From assembly GCA_003552565.1 (NCBI GenBank), contig PUNB01000271.1:1-6396 (forward strand): a DNA stretch of 6,396 nucleotides, written 5' to 3'. The stretch's first letter is position 1. Each line of letters begins with the position of its first letter. Below the pieces are notes generated by a model. The model was not told the origin of the DNA. It saw only the letters and a program-made list of their open reading frames with translations, and made no database searches. The position numbers and the translations under genes are program-made. Positions 1-6,203 of this stretch are shown piece after piece. The DNA is from Lentisphaerota bacterium (GTDB taxonomy: Bacteria > Verrucomicrobiota > Lentisphaeria > Oligosphaerales > PUNB01).

Positions 1-611
1 AGAACCAGGTTGATTCCCGCCGCCAGCCTTATCCGTAGAAAGGAATAGTCAAGGAGATCGCCGCTCCATTCACTCCCTGTTTCCGGCAGAACGGTTAAAA
101 CGCCCGAGCCAACGGGAGATAATTGCAATTGCCCATAAGGCAGGATAGCCGCTAGTAGAACGGCGGCGATTATGCCGGTTATATTAATCCGATCCGGAAT
201 TATTCGGTGTTCCAAATCAATAATTCCCGCTGCGATCATCAAACTGGCCAGGAAAAGGAGGGCGGGCAGCGTTTGTAAGGGATACACCTCTCCCGAAACC
301 CGCCTCCAGAGGAGAAAAAATACAATTCCCGTGCAGGCTTCAATTAAAGGATAGCGCCAACTGATAGTATGGCGGCATGCGGAACAGCGAGCCCGGAGAG
401 CCAGCCAAGATATGACGGGGACGTTTTCCCAGGGACGAATACGATGGCCGCAGCCGGGACAGTGACTGGGCGGGCTCCACAAAGACTGGCGAGCCGGCAG
501 GCGCAGGATGACCACATTCAGAAAACTGCCTATGCAGGCGCCGAGAATAAGCGCGGTTATATCGAAGATCGGCAGTGCCGCTTCCGGCAGCTCCAAAACG
601 CTGAAATCCAT
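1..611 (-). CDS. pilD: Type IV prepilin peptidase (A24 family), partial, C-terminus outside window
   Basis: Inner-membrane aspartyl protease that cleaves the leader of type IV prepilins or type II secretion pseudopilins and usually N-methylates the new N-terminus. I translated 203 codons from ATG at 611 to the window edge with no stop. Seen: a first hydrophobic helix (about 18-36) with GSFLNVVILRLP, the PilD/ComC N-terminal signature; a cytoplasmic loop with two CxxC pairs (C51/C54 and C76/C79), the zinc-binding tetracysteine of the bifunctional form; the N63-VPVISWL and RYPLIE motifs; then helices and IDLEHRIIPD with D132 as the likely first catalytic aspartate. The second catalytic Asp (GxGD motif) would lie beyond base 1. 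A loop of about 40 residues (158-197) precedes the next segment. AAAGGAG lies 7 nt upstream of the ATG. It follows the batA-like gene by 92 bp; no pilin or secretion gene is visible, so pilD versus gspO or comC cannot be decided. Confidence 0.93.
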   Translation of the reverse strand, partial: MDFSVLELPEAALPIFDITALILGACIGSFLNVVILRLPARQSLWSPPSHCPGCGHRIRPWENVPVISWLALRARCSACRHTISWRYPLIEACTGIVFFLLWRRVSGEVYPLQTLPALLFLASLMIAAGIIDLEHRIIPDRINITGIIAAVLLAAILPYGQLQLSPVGSGVLTVLPETGSEWSGDLLDYSFLRIRLAAGINLV

Positions 612-616
612 TGAGG

Positions 617-625
617 TTCTCCTTT
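617..625 (-). promoter_or_regulatory. Ribosome binding site of the prepilin peptidase
   Basis: Read on the minus strand this is AAAGGAGAA, with the AGGAG core (619-623) 7 nt before the ATG at 611-609. It fixes the start of the partial prepilin peptidase gene, and shows it can be translated independently of the gene upstream. Confidence 0.85.
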
Positions 626-703
626 GTAACACATAAGATTTTGGTAACTTGATTTGTCTTCAGCCATCATTCCAGCTTTTTCGAGTTATGGGATGACAGT
701 GAA

Positions 704-1759
704 TCACGGTACGGAAGCGCAGTAAGTGTGTTCCAGGACAGCTCCAGCCAGCAACAGGAGCAGGCCTGTGATCAGCCATGGAAAAAATATGTCGCGAGAT
801 TCCGCCCGCACCGCCCGCTCCAGTTCTGCCGCGGTTAATTGGTCGATCTCATCGATGACCCGGCGCATTTGTTCGGAGTCTTCCGCCTTGAAAAAACGAC
901 CGCCGGTTTTTTCCGCTATATACTCAAGCAAAGGCTGATCAAAAGTTTCATCGCTAGGCTGCAGTTTCTGACCTGTCAAAGTATTGCGCAAAGAGTAGGT
1001 ATCTCCGCCGCCTATGCCGACCGTGTGTATGATGATGTCATGCTGAGCGGCGATTTGAGCGGCCTGACGCGGGGTGGCCTCAAACGGCACATTGTCCTCG
1101 CCGTCACTGAACAGAATCATGACTCGCTCGGGGGAATCGCTTTGCTTGAGCCTGGAAACTCCAGCGAGAATCGGGGCGGCAATGCCTGTGCCGTCCGGCA
1201 GTCTCACTTCTTTCAGCTGCTCGAGATTGTTCAAAATAAATTGATGGTCAAAAGTCAGGGGCGAAACCAGGTGAGGATATCGGGCGAAACCAATTAATCC
1301 CAGACGTCCGCCGGGCCTCATTTCCACAAACCTTGTCAGTTCTCTTTCAGCAATTTCCAAGCGCGACTCCAGTCCGAGTTCGGACGCTCTGTCCGGTAAA
1401 GGCGGGCCGACGAAATCCTCGTCTACATTGTCATACAGGTAACGCATGCTGCCGGAAAGATCGAGCAGCAGCATAATATCCACTCCTTTTACTTCCTCCA
1501 TTTCATGTTCAATCTGCAGACGCGGCCGGGCCAGAGCGACTAGCAGTGCTAAGGTTCCTAGAAGCAAAAGATGCTTCGGCCATTGTACTGGGTGCAGGTA
1601 GAATTTAATTATTTTTCTGGAGCTGGAAGTGGTTTTGAAATTGTCAGCGGTCGAAACTGTGAGATTGGGGGGGCTTGTTCGGATTATCGCCCAAAGGAAC
1701 GCTGCCGCCAGCATTGGCGCCAGCCACAGCCATAATGGATTGTGGAAAATTACTGTCAC
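704..1759 (-). CDS. batA: BatA-like VWA-domain membrane protein (MoxR/Bat operon)
   Basis: 351-residue inner-membrane protein of the BatA/BatB (aerotolerance) class, thought to act with a MoxR AAA+ ATPase in envelope or protein-complex maturation; the biochemical role is not settled. Seen: N-terminal FHNPLW and a TM helix (about 9-27), a second TM helix (63-77) ending in ARPRLQ, then the typical GVDIMLLLDLSGSM lead into a VWA domain (about 93-300), and a C-terminal TM helix (326-342). The MIDAS is complete: D100-S102-S104, T191 in DGTGIA, and D219 in FSDGED, so metal binding is expected. The stretch after the MIDAS (about 105-131) is longer and more acidic than in usual BatA proteins. The start is GTG at 1759, with AGGA 9 nt upstream; no better start lies near. 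It begins 11 bp after the BatD/DUF4381-like gene, with the ribosome site overlapping that gene's stop. BatB shares the fold; the full N-terminal two-TM region favours the BatA/BatB class without fully separating them. Confidence 0.9.
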   Translation of the reverse strand: MTVIFHNPLWLWLAPMLAAAFLWAIIRTSPPNLTVSTADNFKTTSSSRKIIKFYLHPVQWPKHLLLLGTLALLVALARPRLQIEHEMEEVKGVDIMLLLDLSGSMRYLYDNVDEDFVGPPLPDRASELGLESRLEIAERELTRFVEMRPGGRLGLIGFARYPHLVSPLTFDHQFILNNLEQLKEVRLPDGTGIAAPILAGVSRLKQSDSPERVMILFSDGEDNVPFEATPRQAAQIAAQHDIIIHTVGIGGGDTYSLRNTLTGQKLQPSDETFDQPLLEYIAEKTGGRFFKAEDSEQMRRVIDEIDQLTAAELERAVRAESRDIFFPWLITGLLLLLAGAVLEHTYCASVP

Positions 1760-1768
1760 AATCGCTTT

Positions 1769-1777
1769 TCCTACTCC
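1769..1777 (-). promoter_or_regulatory. Ribosome binding site of batA-like gene, overlapping upstream stop codon
   Basis: On the minus strand the end of the upstream gene reads GGAG-TAG-GA, so the purine-rich ribosome site spans the TAG stop (1773-1771). AGGA is 9 nt before the GTG start at 1759. The site supports the GTG start and suggests translational coupling of the two Bat-type proteins. Confidence 0.7.
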
Positions 1778-2751
1778 AGTTTCATCGCGGCGGCGACAAA
1801 AAGACGTGATTCAGAAGCAATCCGTCGCCATTCCTCGGGACTTATCTCGGCGCCGCCGAATTTGACTTGATCCGTGGTCAGCAACAAATGTTCCAGAAAC
1901 CTTTTTTGCGGTTCGCTCAGCGTCTGCTGTTTCTCCATTTTGCTCATCAGCTCCAGGCTCGCAACTGTGTCCGTGTTTAACATCCACCTTTCTTCAAGGT
2001 AAGCTTTGATAATATCCGAAAGCAGCGTCAGTCTTTGATTCATGGACCTATCATTGTCACGTGAAAGTTTTTCTATCCGACGCAAGGCTTTTTCCTCGGG
2101 CGAAGCTTCTGCTGGTATTTGCCTCCGGCGATGACGTGGAAAGATCAGCGAACTTATGGCGACAAGGGTTATAATTATAACCAGAATAACTTTCACGTCC
2201 CGCCAAGGGGGTCTAGGGGGCGGTTCCGGAGCCGCCGGTACGGGAGGCGGCAGCAAACGCCCGTCGCGAGGCGCCCGGTCCAGCATGGATCTGACATGGA
2301 TCGGCTCCATCCGTATTTCCAGTGTATGTTCATCACCTTTACGGCGGGGGACGACATGAATGAGCTTCCGCCAGTTTTCGATGACACCAGGCTGGTAAGC
2401 CTGCCAGACCGCTCGGATTCGCCAATCCCAAACCCCGGCTCCAACGCGGACAAGCTCTGGGCGCGGACTGTGTATCATAGCGGCGGCGTCATTGTCATGA
2501 AACTCAATTTTCGCTCCTCCCAGCGGCCAGCGGAACCAGGGAAGCCGCACGACGGTTTCACAAAGAACCTGGGAGCCGACGGTCAAATGCTCGGCAAAGT
2601 GAATTTCCGTTTTCTTTTTGCGCGCCCGCGGGTCTTGCAGCCAGGAATAAACAAACAAAGCGCATACAGAGATTATTATGAAAACGACTCCGCAAACCGC
2701 TGGGCGAGGATATCGGCCGCGTTTGGAATTCAGCATGTTCCGTAATTTCAC
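1771..2751 (-). CDS. Two-TM membrane protein with BatD/DUF4381-like C-terminal domain
   Basis: 326-residue membrane protein. Seen: a short basic N-terminus, TM helix 18-37 (no obvious cleavage site), an extracytoplasmic segment rich in beta-type sequence (about 40-158) ending in MEPIHVRSML, a proline-rich linker (165-183), a second TM helix (187-205) closed by basic FPRHRRR, and a helical cytoplasmic domain (217-325). The latter holds IIKAYLEERWML, a 'T-ASLEL' segment, FLEHLL and TDQVKFGG, which fits the cytoplasmic tail of BatD or DUF4381 proteins that accompany BatA/BatB. This family call is from memory of the pattern, not a search. It probably partners the VWA protein encoded 11 bp downstream. 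The longest frame starts at GTG 2751, which has only A-rich sequence upstream and no Shine-Dalgarno site; ATG at 2736 (residue 6) is an equally plausible start. The next in-frame stop upstream is at 2784-2782, so no longer form exists. Confidence 0.82.
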   Translation of the reverse strand: MKLRNMLNSKRGRYPRPAVCGVVFIIISVCALFVYSWLQDPRARKKKTEIHFAEHLTVGSQVLCETVVRLPWFRWPLGGAKIEFHDNDAAAMIHSPRPELVRVGAGVWDWRIRAVWQAYQPGVIENWRKLIHVVPRRKGDEHTLEIRMEPIHVRSMLDRAPRDGRLLPPPVPAAPEPPPRPPWRDVKVILVIIITLVAISSLIFPRHRRRQIPAEASPEEKALRRIEKLSRDNDRSMNQRLTLLSDIIKAYLEERWMLNTDTVASLELMSKMEKQQTLSEPQKRFLEHLLLTTDQVKFGGAEISPEEWRRIASESRLFVAAAMKLE

Positions 2752-2774
2752 ATTTTTTTTTATGAATTGTTTTT

Positions 2775-2802
2775 TTGCATAGTCACTTTTTTAAAATATA
2801 GT
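2775..2802 (+). promoter_or_regulatory. Putative sigma70-type promoter for mgtE
   Basis: TTGCAT (2775-2780), a 16-bp spacer and TATAGT (2797-2802, one mismatch from consensus). The start site would be near 2809, giving a 5' leader of about 120 nt before mgtE. It faces and overlaps the Bat-operon promoter, so the two may compete for RNA polymerase. Confidence 0.45.
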
Positions 2803-2823
2803 AACCTCGCAAGAGGTATGCAA
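2795..2823 (-). promoter_or_regulatory. Putative sigma70-type promoter for the Bat-like operon
   Basis: On the minus strand TTGCAT (2823-2818) is followed by a 17-bp spacer and TATATT (2800-2795), one mismatch from the consensus -10. The -35 is weak (3 of 6). Transcription would begin about 35-40 bp before the GTG at 2751. It overlaps the opposing mgtE promoter, sharing the TATA core. Confidence 0.5.
2804..2817 (+). repeat. Small perfect hairpin with GCAA loop in the mgtE 5' region
   Basis: ACCTC-GCAA-GAGGT is a perfect 5-bp stem with a 4-base loop of the stable GNRA type if transcribed rightward. On the DNA it sits in the spacer of the leftward promoter; in mgtE RNA it would form at or very near the 5' end. 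It could be an operator or an RNA-stabilising hairpin; function unknown. Confidence 0.55.
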
Positions 2824-2859
2824 GTTGCTTTTCCTGACGATTCAATGAAACCGTAAAAG

Positions 2860-2873
2860 AAATCTGAAATCTG
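2860..2873 (+). repeat. Tandem 7-bp direct repeat in mgtE leader
   Basis: AAATCTG occurs twice head to tail in the A/T-rich leader between promoter and mgtE. It is directly visible but short enough to be chance; no function is assigned. Confidence 0.5.
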
Positions 2874-2931
2874 TATTCTTTAGTCGGCGTTGAGGCTGCA
2901 CTTCACTTATGGTTTTCGGAGACAAGCTTAA

Positions 2932-4257
2932 ATGAATAATGATAAAAGAAGCAAGTCAAAGGCCACCAGGCGGCTGGCGGAACTGATAAAACAGCATCCG
3001 GCGGAAGTGGCGGACTTTCTTTCCCGGCAGGAGGAAGAAGAGGCGGTACGATTACTGCACCTGCTTGTGCAGCAGCATAAAGCCGCGGATGCTCTGGGAG
3101 CCATGGAGCCGGAAGAAGCGGCGCGGATCTATCAGGAACTCGAGCACTCAGATAAAGTTCAGATACTGTCACGCATGGAGCCTGATGACGCGGTTGATCT
3201 TCTGAACGAGCTGCCGCAGGAGAACGTGCGAAATCTGCTCTCCCGGCTTTCCAAGAGCGATTCCGCCGAACTTAGGCAATTGCTCGCTTATGAAGAAGAC
3301 ACCGCCGCCGGCATGATGTCGCCTGAATGCGTATACTTGCACTTGGGAATCACTGCTCAGGAGGCGATTGACATACTGCGTCAAAAAGGCGAAGAAGCGG
3401 AAACCATATATTACGCTTATGTCGTGGATGAAGACAACCGCCTGATCGGGGTCCTGGCCTTGCGCGACCTGGTGCTGGCCCGGCCGGAACAGAAAATCTC
3501 CAGCCTGGTGCGCCAGAATGTGGTTTCCCTGCCGGCGGACATGGATGCTGAAGAGGTGATGAAAAAGTTCGATAAATACAATTACTTGGCTCTGCCGGTG
3601 GTTGATCAGGATAATCGGCTCCTGGGTATTGTCACTGTCGATGACGCCTTTGACCAGATGCGGGAGGAAGCGACCGAAGACTTCCTGATGATGGGCGGTA
3701 TTCCAAGCGGGGAAGAACATCCGCTGGAACGGCCGTTCACTTCTGTTCGCAAGCGCTGGCCGTGGATGGCTGCCAACATCTTTTTCAACCTGGTGGCGGT
3801 TATCGGCATCGCCGTATTCGAAAGCTCCATCGCGGAATTTGCTTTTCTGGCGGTGCTGATGCCGATTGTATCGGACATGGGAGGGAATGTGGCCATGCAG
3901 TCAATGTCCGTGGCGATCCGGGGAATGGCCACCGGACAGGTCGTTTGGGAGCAGTTGCTTAAGGTGCTGAGAAAAGAAATGCTGGTAGGTTTCATGAACG
4001 GCCTCTTTCTCGGTTTGCAACTGAGCGTTATAACCTATATATGGCGCGGCAACATTCACCTTGGAATCATCGCCATGGTCTCCTTATGGCTGAATACAAT
4101 TCTGGCGACAATAATTGGAGCGCTGTTTCCATTTCTGATGAAGAAAATCAAGCTCGATCCCGCTATGATGTCCGGTTCGATTGTCACTACCATAACCGAC
4201 CTGTGCGGGTTCTTTCTTTTTCTCGGACTGGCGACAATCTTTTTGGAACACCTTTAG
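2932..4257 (+). CDS. mgtE: Magnesium channel/transporter MgtE
   Basis: 441-residue inner-membrane Mg2+ channel, close to the usual 450 of this family. Domains in order: an acidic helical N domain of superhelical repeats (about 15-127; 'ALGAMEPEEAARI', 'SRMEPDDAVDLLNEL'), ending in DTAAGMMS; a CBS pair (about 131-248) with 'YAYVVDEDNRLIGVLALRDL' and 'YLALPVVDQDNRLLGIVTVDD'; a connecting plug helix (about 249-275); and five TM helices (about 281-440). The pore signatures are present: PIVSDMGGNVAMQS (311-324) and TDLCGF with D423, equivalent to the Mg2+-binding aspartate of the Thermus thermophilus pore. In this family Mg2+ bound between N, CBS and TM domains closes the channel, so the protein is self-gated. 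GGAG lies 10 nt before the ATG. It is transcribed divergently from the Bat-like operon and lies 58 bp upstream of an ABC ATPase gene. It appears complete. Confidence 0.97.
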   Translation: MNNDKRSKSKATRRLAELIKQHPAEVADFLSRQEEEEAVRLLHLLVQQHKAADALGAMEPEEAARIYQELEHSDKVQILSRMEPDDAVDLLNELPQENVRNLLSRLSKSDSAELRQLLAYEEDTAAGMMSPECVYLHLGITAQEAIDILRQKGEEAETIYYAYVVDEDNRLIGVLALRDLVLARPEQKISSLVRQNVVSLPADMDAEEVMKKFDKYNYLALPVVDQDNRLLGIVTVDDAFDQMREEATEDFLMMGGIPSGEEHPLERPFTSVRKRWPWMAANIFFNLVAVIGIAVFESSIAEFAFLAVLMPIVSDMGGNVAMQSMSVAIRGMATGQVVWEQLLKVLRKEMLVGFMNGLFLGLQLSVITYIWRGNIHLGIIAMVSLWLNTILATIIGALFPFLMKKIKLDPAMMSGSIVTTITDLCGFFLFLGLATIFLEHL

Positions 4258-4272
4258 GCTGAAACCAAGCTG

Positions 4273-4301
4273 TTGCTTACAAAGTCCAAGAAAAATATTA
4301 A
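4273..4301 (+). promoter_or_regulatory. Weak promoter-like site before the ABC ATPase gene
   Basis: TTGCTT (4273-4278), a 17-bp spacer and TATTAA (4296-4301) resemble a poor sigma70 promoter in the 58-bp gap after mgtE. Transcription from about 4308 would leave almost no leader before GTG 4316 but about 29 nt before ATG 4337, slightly favouring the ATG start. Read-through from mgtE is an alternative, as no terminator is visible in the gap. Confidence 0.25.
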
Positions 4302-4315
4302 CCACCCATTCGTTT

Positions 4316-5374
4316 GTGAAAGAGCCGTTTAAACATATGAGTAAGACCAACTCAAATAGCGACCAGTCCAGGGAGTCCTTGGAGGCGGTTTCCCCGGCTT
4401 TGTCCGTCCGGGATCTGCGCACCTGGTTTGAAATCCGGCGGCTGGGGTTCATTAAAATCGGTAACGTGCGGGCGGTTGACGGGATGAGTTTTGAACTGCG
4501 CCGCGGTGAATCGGCGGCTTTCGTTGGTGAAAGCGGCTGCGGCAAAAGCTCTTTGGCCAGAACCATTCTCGGTTTGTATCGGCCGACGGAAGGCAGTGTT
4601 TGGTTTGACAATCTGAATCTGGCCGCCATGACCCGTCGCCAGCTCCATGAGTATCGGGCCCGTGTCGGTTATGTGCAGCAGGATCCTTATGGCGCTCTGC
4701 CGCCGTTCATGAATGTCAGACGCATTCTGCGAGAACCGCTGATTGTGCATGGAATACGTTCCCGAAAAGAACAGGAAAAGAGGATTTCTGAAGTCATGGA
4801 GGAAGTGCGGCTGACGCCCCCGTCCGCTTTTATGGGAAAATTCCCTCACATGCTCAGCGGCGGACAGCAGCAGAGAGTGGTGATAGCCCGGGCGTTGATC
4901 CTGCGCCCAGCTTTGATTGTCGCCGATGAACCGGTATCCATGCTGGATGCTTCGGTGCGGGTGGAGGTACTTAATCTATTGCGCAATATCCAGAACGAAC
5001 TGGGATTGACTCTGGCCTACATCACTCATGATTTATCGACCGTACGGTACTTCGCGGAACGCATTTTTGTGATATACGCCGGGCAAATAGTCGAACAGGC
5101 GGAAGTCAATGACCTGCTTGATCGTCCAAGCCATCCCTACACCCAGGCTCTGTTGGCGGCACTGCCCGATCCGGAGCCGGAGAACGCGGAAAAGTTCCGG
5201 GAGCTGCCGGCTGGCGAACCTCCCAGCCTCATGCGGCCGCCTTCCGGATGCCGCTTCCATCCTCGATGCCCGAGTTTCATGCCGAAACTATGTGATCAGA
5301 AGGAACCTCCGAGTTTCTCCATCGATGAAGATCATTCAGCCGCGTGCTGGCTTTATAAAAAGGGAGAACTATAA
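4316..5374 (+). CDS. Oligopeptide/dipeptide-type ABC transporter ATP-binding protein (OppF/DppF class)
   Basis: 352-residue cytoplasmic ATPase that would power uptake of peptides or other solutes through an OppBC/DppBC-like permease. Seen: Walker A GESGCGKSS (71-79), Q-loop VQQDPYGALPP (120-130), signature LSGGQQQR (180-187), Walker B LIVADEP (200-206), D-loop SMLD and H-loop H238 in ITHD, so it should be catalytically competent. The C-terminal oligo_HPY-type extension follows (SHPYTQALLAALP), then four cysteines (C312, C318, C326, C344) in the GCRFHPRCP arrangement of Opp/Dpp ATPases. The Q-loop has DPYGALPP instead of the common DPYSSLNP. GTG 4316 has no Shine-Dalgarno site; ATG 4337 (residue 8) has AAAGAG 12 nt upstream, and either may be used. 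No permease, second ATPase or binding protein lies in the window, so the substrate is unknown. The next gene starts one base after its stop. Confidence 0.92.
   Translation: MKEPFKHMSKTNSNSDQSRESLEAVSPALSVRDLRTWFEIRRLGFIKIGNVRAVDGMSFELRRGESAAFVGESGCGKSSLARTILGLYRPTEGSVWFDNLNLAAMTRRQLHEYRARVGYVQQDPYGALPPFMNVRRILREPLIVHGIRSRKEQEKRISEVMEEVRLTPPSAFMGKFPHMLSGGQQQRVVIARALILRPALIVADEPVSMLDASVRVEVLNLLRNIQNELGLTLAYITHDLSTVRYFAERIFVIYAGQIVEQAEVNDLLDRPSHPYTQALLAALPDPEPENAEKFRELPAGEPPSLMRPPSGCRFHPRCPSFMPKLCDQKEPPSFSIDEDHSAACWLYKKGEL
5361..5366 (+). promoter_or_regulatory. Ribosome binding site of the FAH-family gene
   Basis: AGGGAG inside the last codons of the ATPase gene, 9 nt before ATG 5376. It decides the start: the reading frame is open back to 5109, but that extension overlaps the ATPase gene and lacks FAH-family character. 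Confidence 0.85.
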
Positions 5375-5375
5375 A

Positions 5376-6164
5376 ATGAGAATTGTCCGCTTTCAGTATC
5401 AGGAAGAAATATTTTTTGGAGAGTTGAAGAACAACCAGACAATCAATCTTTTTGAGGGCCCTCCTTGGCCGGAAATCAAACCCACCTCGCGAACAGTGGA
5501 TTTAACGGAAGCGCGCCTGCTGGCGCCGGTGAGTCCGCCTGATCTGATCGCCATTGGTCTGAATTATCGGGAGCATGCGCGTGAGTCAGGAGCCGAGGAG
5601 CCAAAGGAGCCGGTGGTTTTTTTTAAATCAACCGCCTCCGTAATAGGTCATGAGGAGACCATTCGGCTGCCGCGAATGGCACCCGACGAAGTTGACTACG
5701 AAGCAGAACTGGCAATCGTCATCGGGCGCGAATGCAGGCACGTGCGCGAGTCTGATGTTCATGATTATATTCTGGGTTTTGCCTGCGCCAACGATGTCAG
5801 CGCCCGCGACTGTCAACGTCGAAGGGATGTGCAGTGGGCCCGAGCGAAAAGTTTTGAAACCTTCTGTCCGCTTGGGCCGTGGGTCGAAACCGAACTTGAT
5901 CCCTCAGATCTGGAAGTCAAGCTTTATCTTAATGACCAGACCATGCAGCGGGGACGGACTTCCGATATGATCTTTGACTGGCGGCGACTGGTGAGCTTTT
6001 GTTCGGAAATCTTCACCCTGCGGCCGGGAACAGTGATAATCTCCGGCACTCCTCCCGGGGTTGGTTTCGCCCGCCGCCCGCCGGTCTTCCTGCGGTCCGG
6101 TGATCGAGTCGAGGTGGAGATTGAGGGAATCGGCAAACTTTCGAATCAGGTTGAGAGTGAGTGA
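5376..6164 (+). CDS. Fumarylacetoacetate hydrolase (FAH) family protein with DUF2437-like N-terminus
   Basis: 262-residue soluble metalloenzyme of the FAH superfamily, whose members hydrolyse, decarboxylate or isomerise beta-diketo and 2-oxo acids (acylpyruvase, oxaloacetate decarboxylase, HpcE-type isomerase). Seen: an N-terminal segment MRIVRFQYQEEIFFGEL leading to 'INLFEGPPW', like DUF2437; then the FAH core with IGLNYREHARE (60-70), PVVFFKSTASVIG, the metal ligands E109 and E111 in DYEAELAIVIG, D140 in ANDVSARD, K159 in AKSFETFCPLGPW, and SGTPPGVG (223-230). All expected ligands are present, so activity with Mg2+ or Mn2+ is likely. The exact substrate cannot be read from sequence; a role in 2-oxo acid or aromatic catabolite handling is inference. 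ATG 5376 lies one base after the ATPase stop with AGGGAG 9 nt upstream, so the two are probably translated from one mRNA. Length is normal for small bacterial FAH proteins. Confidence 0.93.
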   Translation: MRIVRFQYQEEIFFGELKNNQTINLFEGPPWPEIKPTSRTVDLTEARLLAPVSPPDLIAIGLNYREHARESGAEEPKEPVVFFKSTASVIGHEETIRLPRMAPDEVDYEAELAIVIGRECRHVRESDVHDYILGFACANDVSARDCQRRRDVQWARAKSFETFCPLGPWVETELDPSDLEVKLYLNDQTMQRGRTSDMIFDWRRLVSFCSEIFTLRPGTVIISGTPPGVGFARRPPVFLRSGDRVEVEIEGIGKLSNQVESE

Positions 6165-6203
6165 TTAGCCCCGCCCGAAAAAAAATTTTTGAGCTGAACG
6201 CCC

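Larger units (their letters stand above)
2775..2823. repeat. 7-bp inverted repeat TTGCATA/TATGCAA enclosing both -10 boxes
   Basis: TTGCATA (2775-2781) and TATGCAA (2817-2823) are perfect inverse copies, centred about 42 bp apart (four helical turns). Each arm contains the putative -35 of one of the two divergent promoters. They may simply be mirrored -35 elements, or half-sites for a shared regulator. Confidence 0.6.

Noticed and set aside
172..614. Small plus-strand frames at the left edge
   Set aside because: They lie opposite the partial prepilin peptidase, whose CxxC pairs, aspartate motif and ribosome site are clear on the minus strand.
839..1297. 152-codon plus-strand frame opposite the batA-like gene
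   Set aside because: It is antisense to the VWA domain with intact MIDAS; no ribosome site or recognisable domain.
2119..2745. Long open frame (208 codons) on the plus strand opposite the BatD/DUF4381-like gene
   Set aside because: Composition is arginine/proline/glycine-rich without domain character, there is no ribosome site, and the minus-strand protein has clear TM helices and family motifs.
2803..2931. M-box or other Mg2+ riboswitch in the mgtE leader
   Set aside because: The leader is about 120 nt and A/T-rich with only one 5-bp hairpin; I see neither the conserved M-box core nor a terminator/antiterminator pair.
3169..3720. 183-codon minus-strand frame within mgtE
   Set aside because: It is antisense to the strongly conserved N and CBS domains of mgtE; no family motifs or start signals.
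5109..5375. N-terminal extension of the FAH frame by 89 codons
   Set aside because: It overlaps the ATPase gene in another frame, is arginine/cysteine-rich without FAH character, and a strong AGGGAG site supports ATG 5376.
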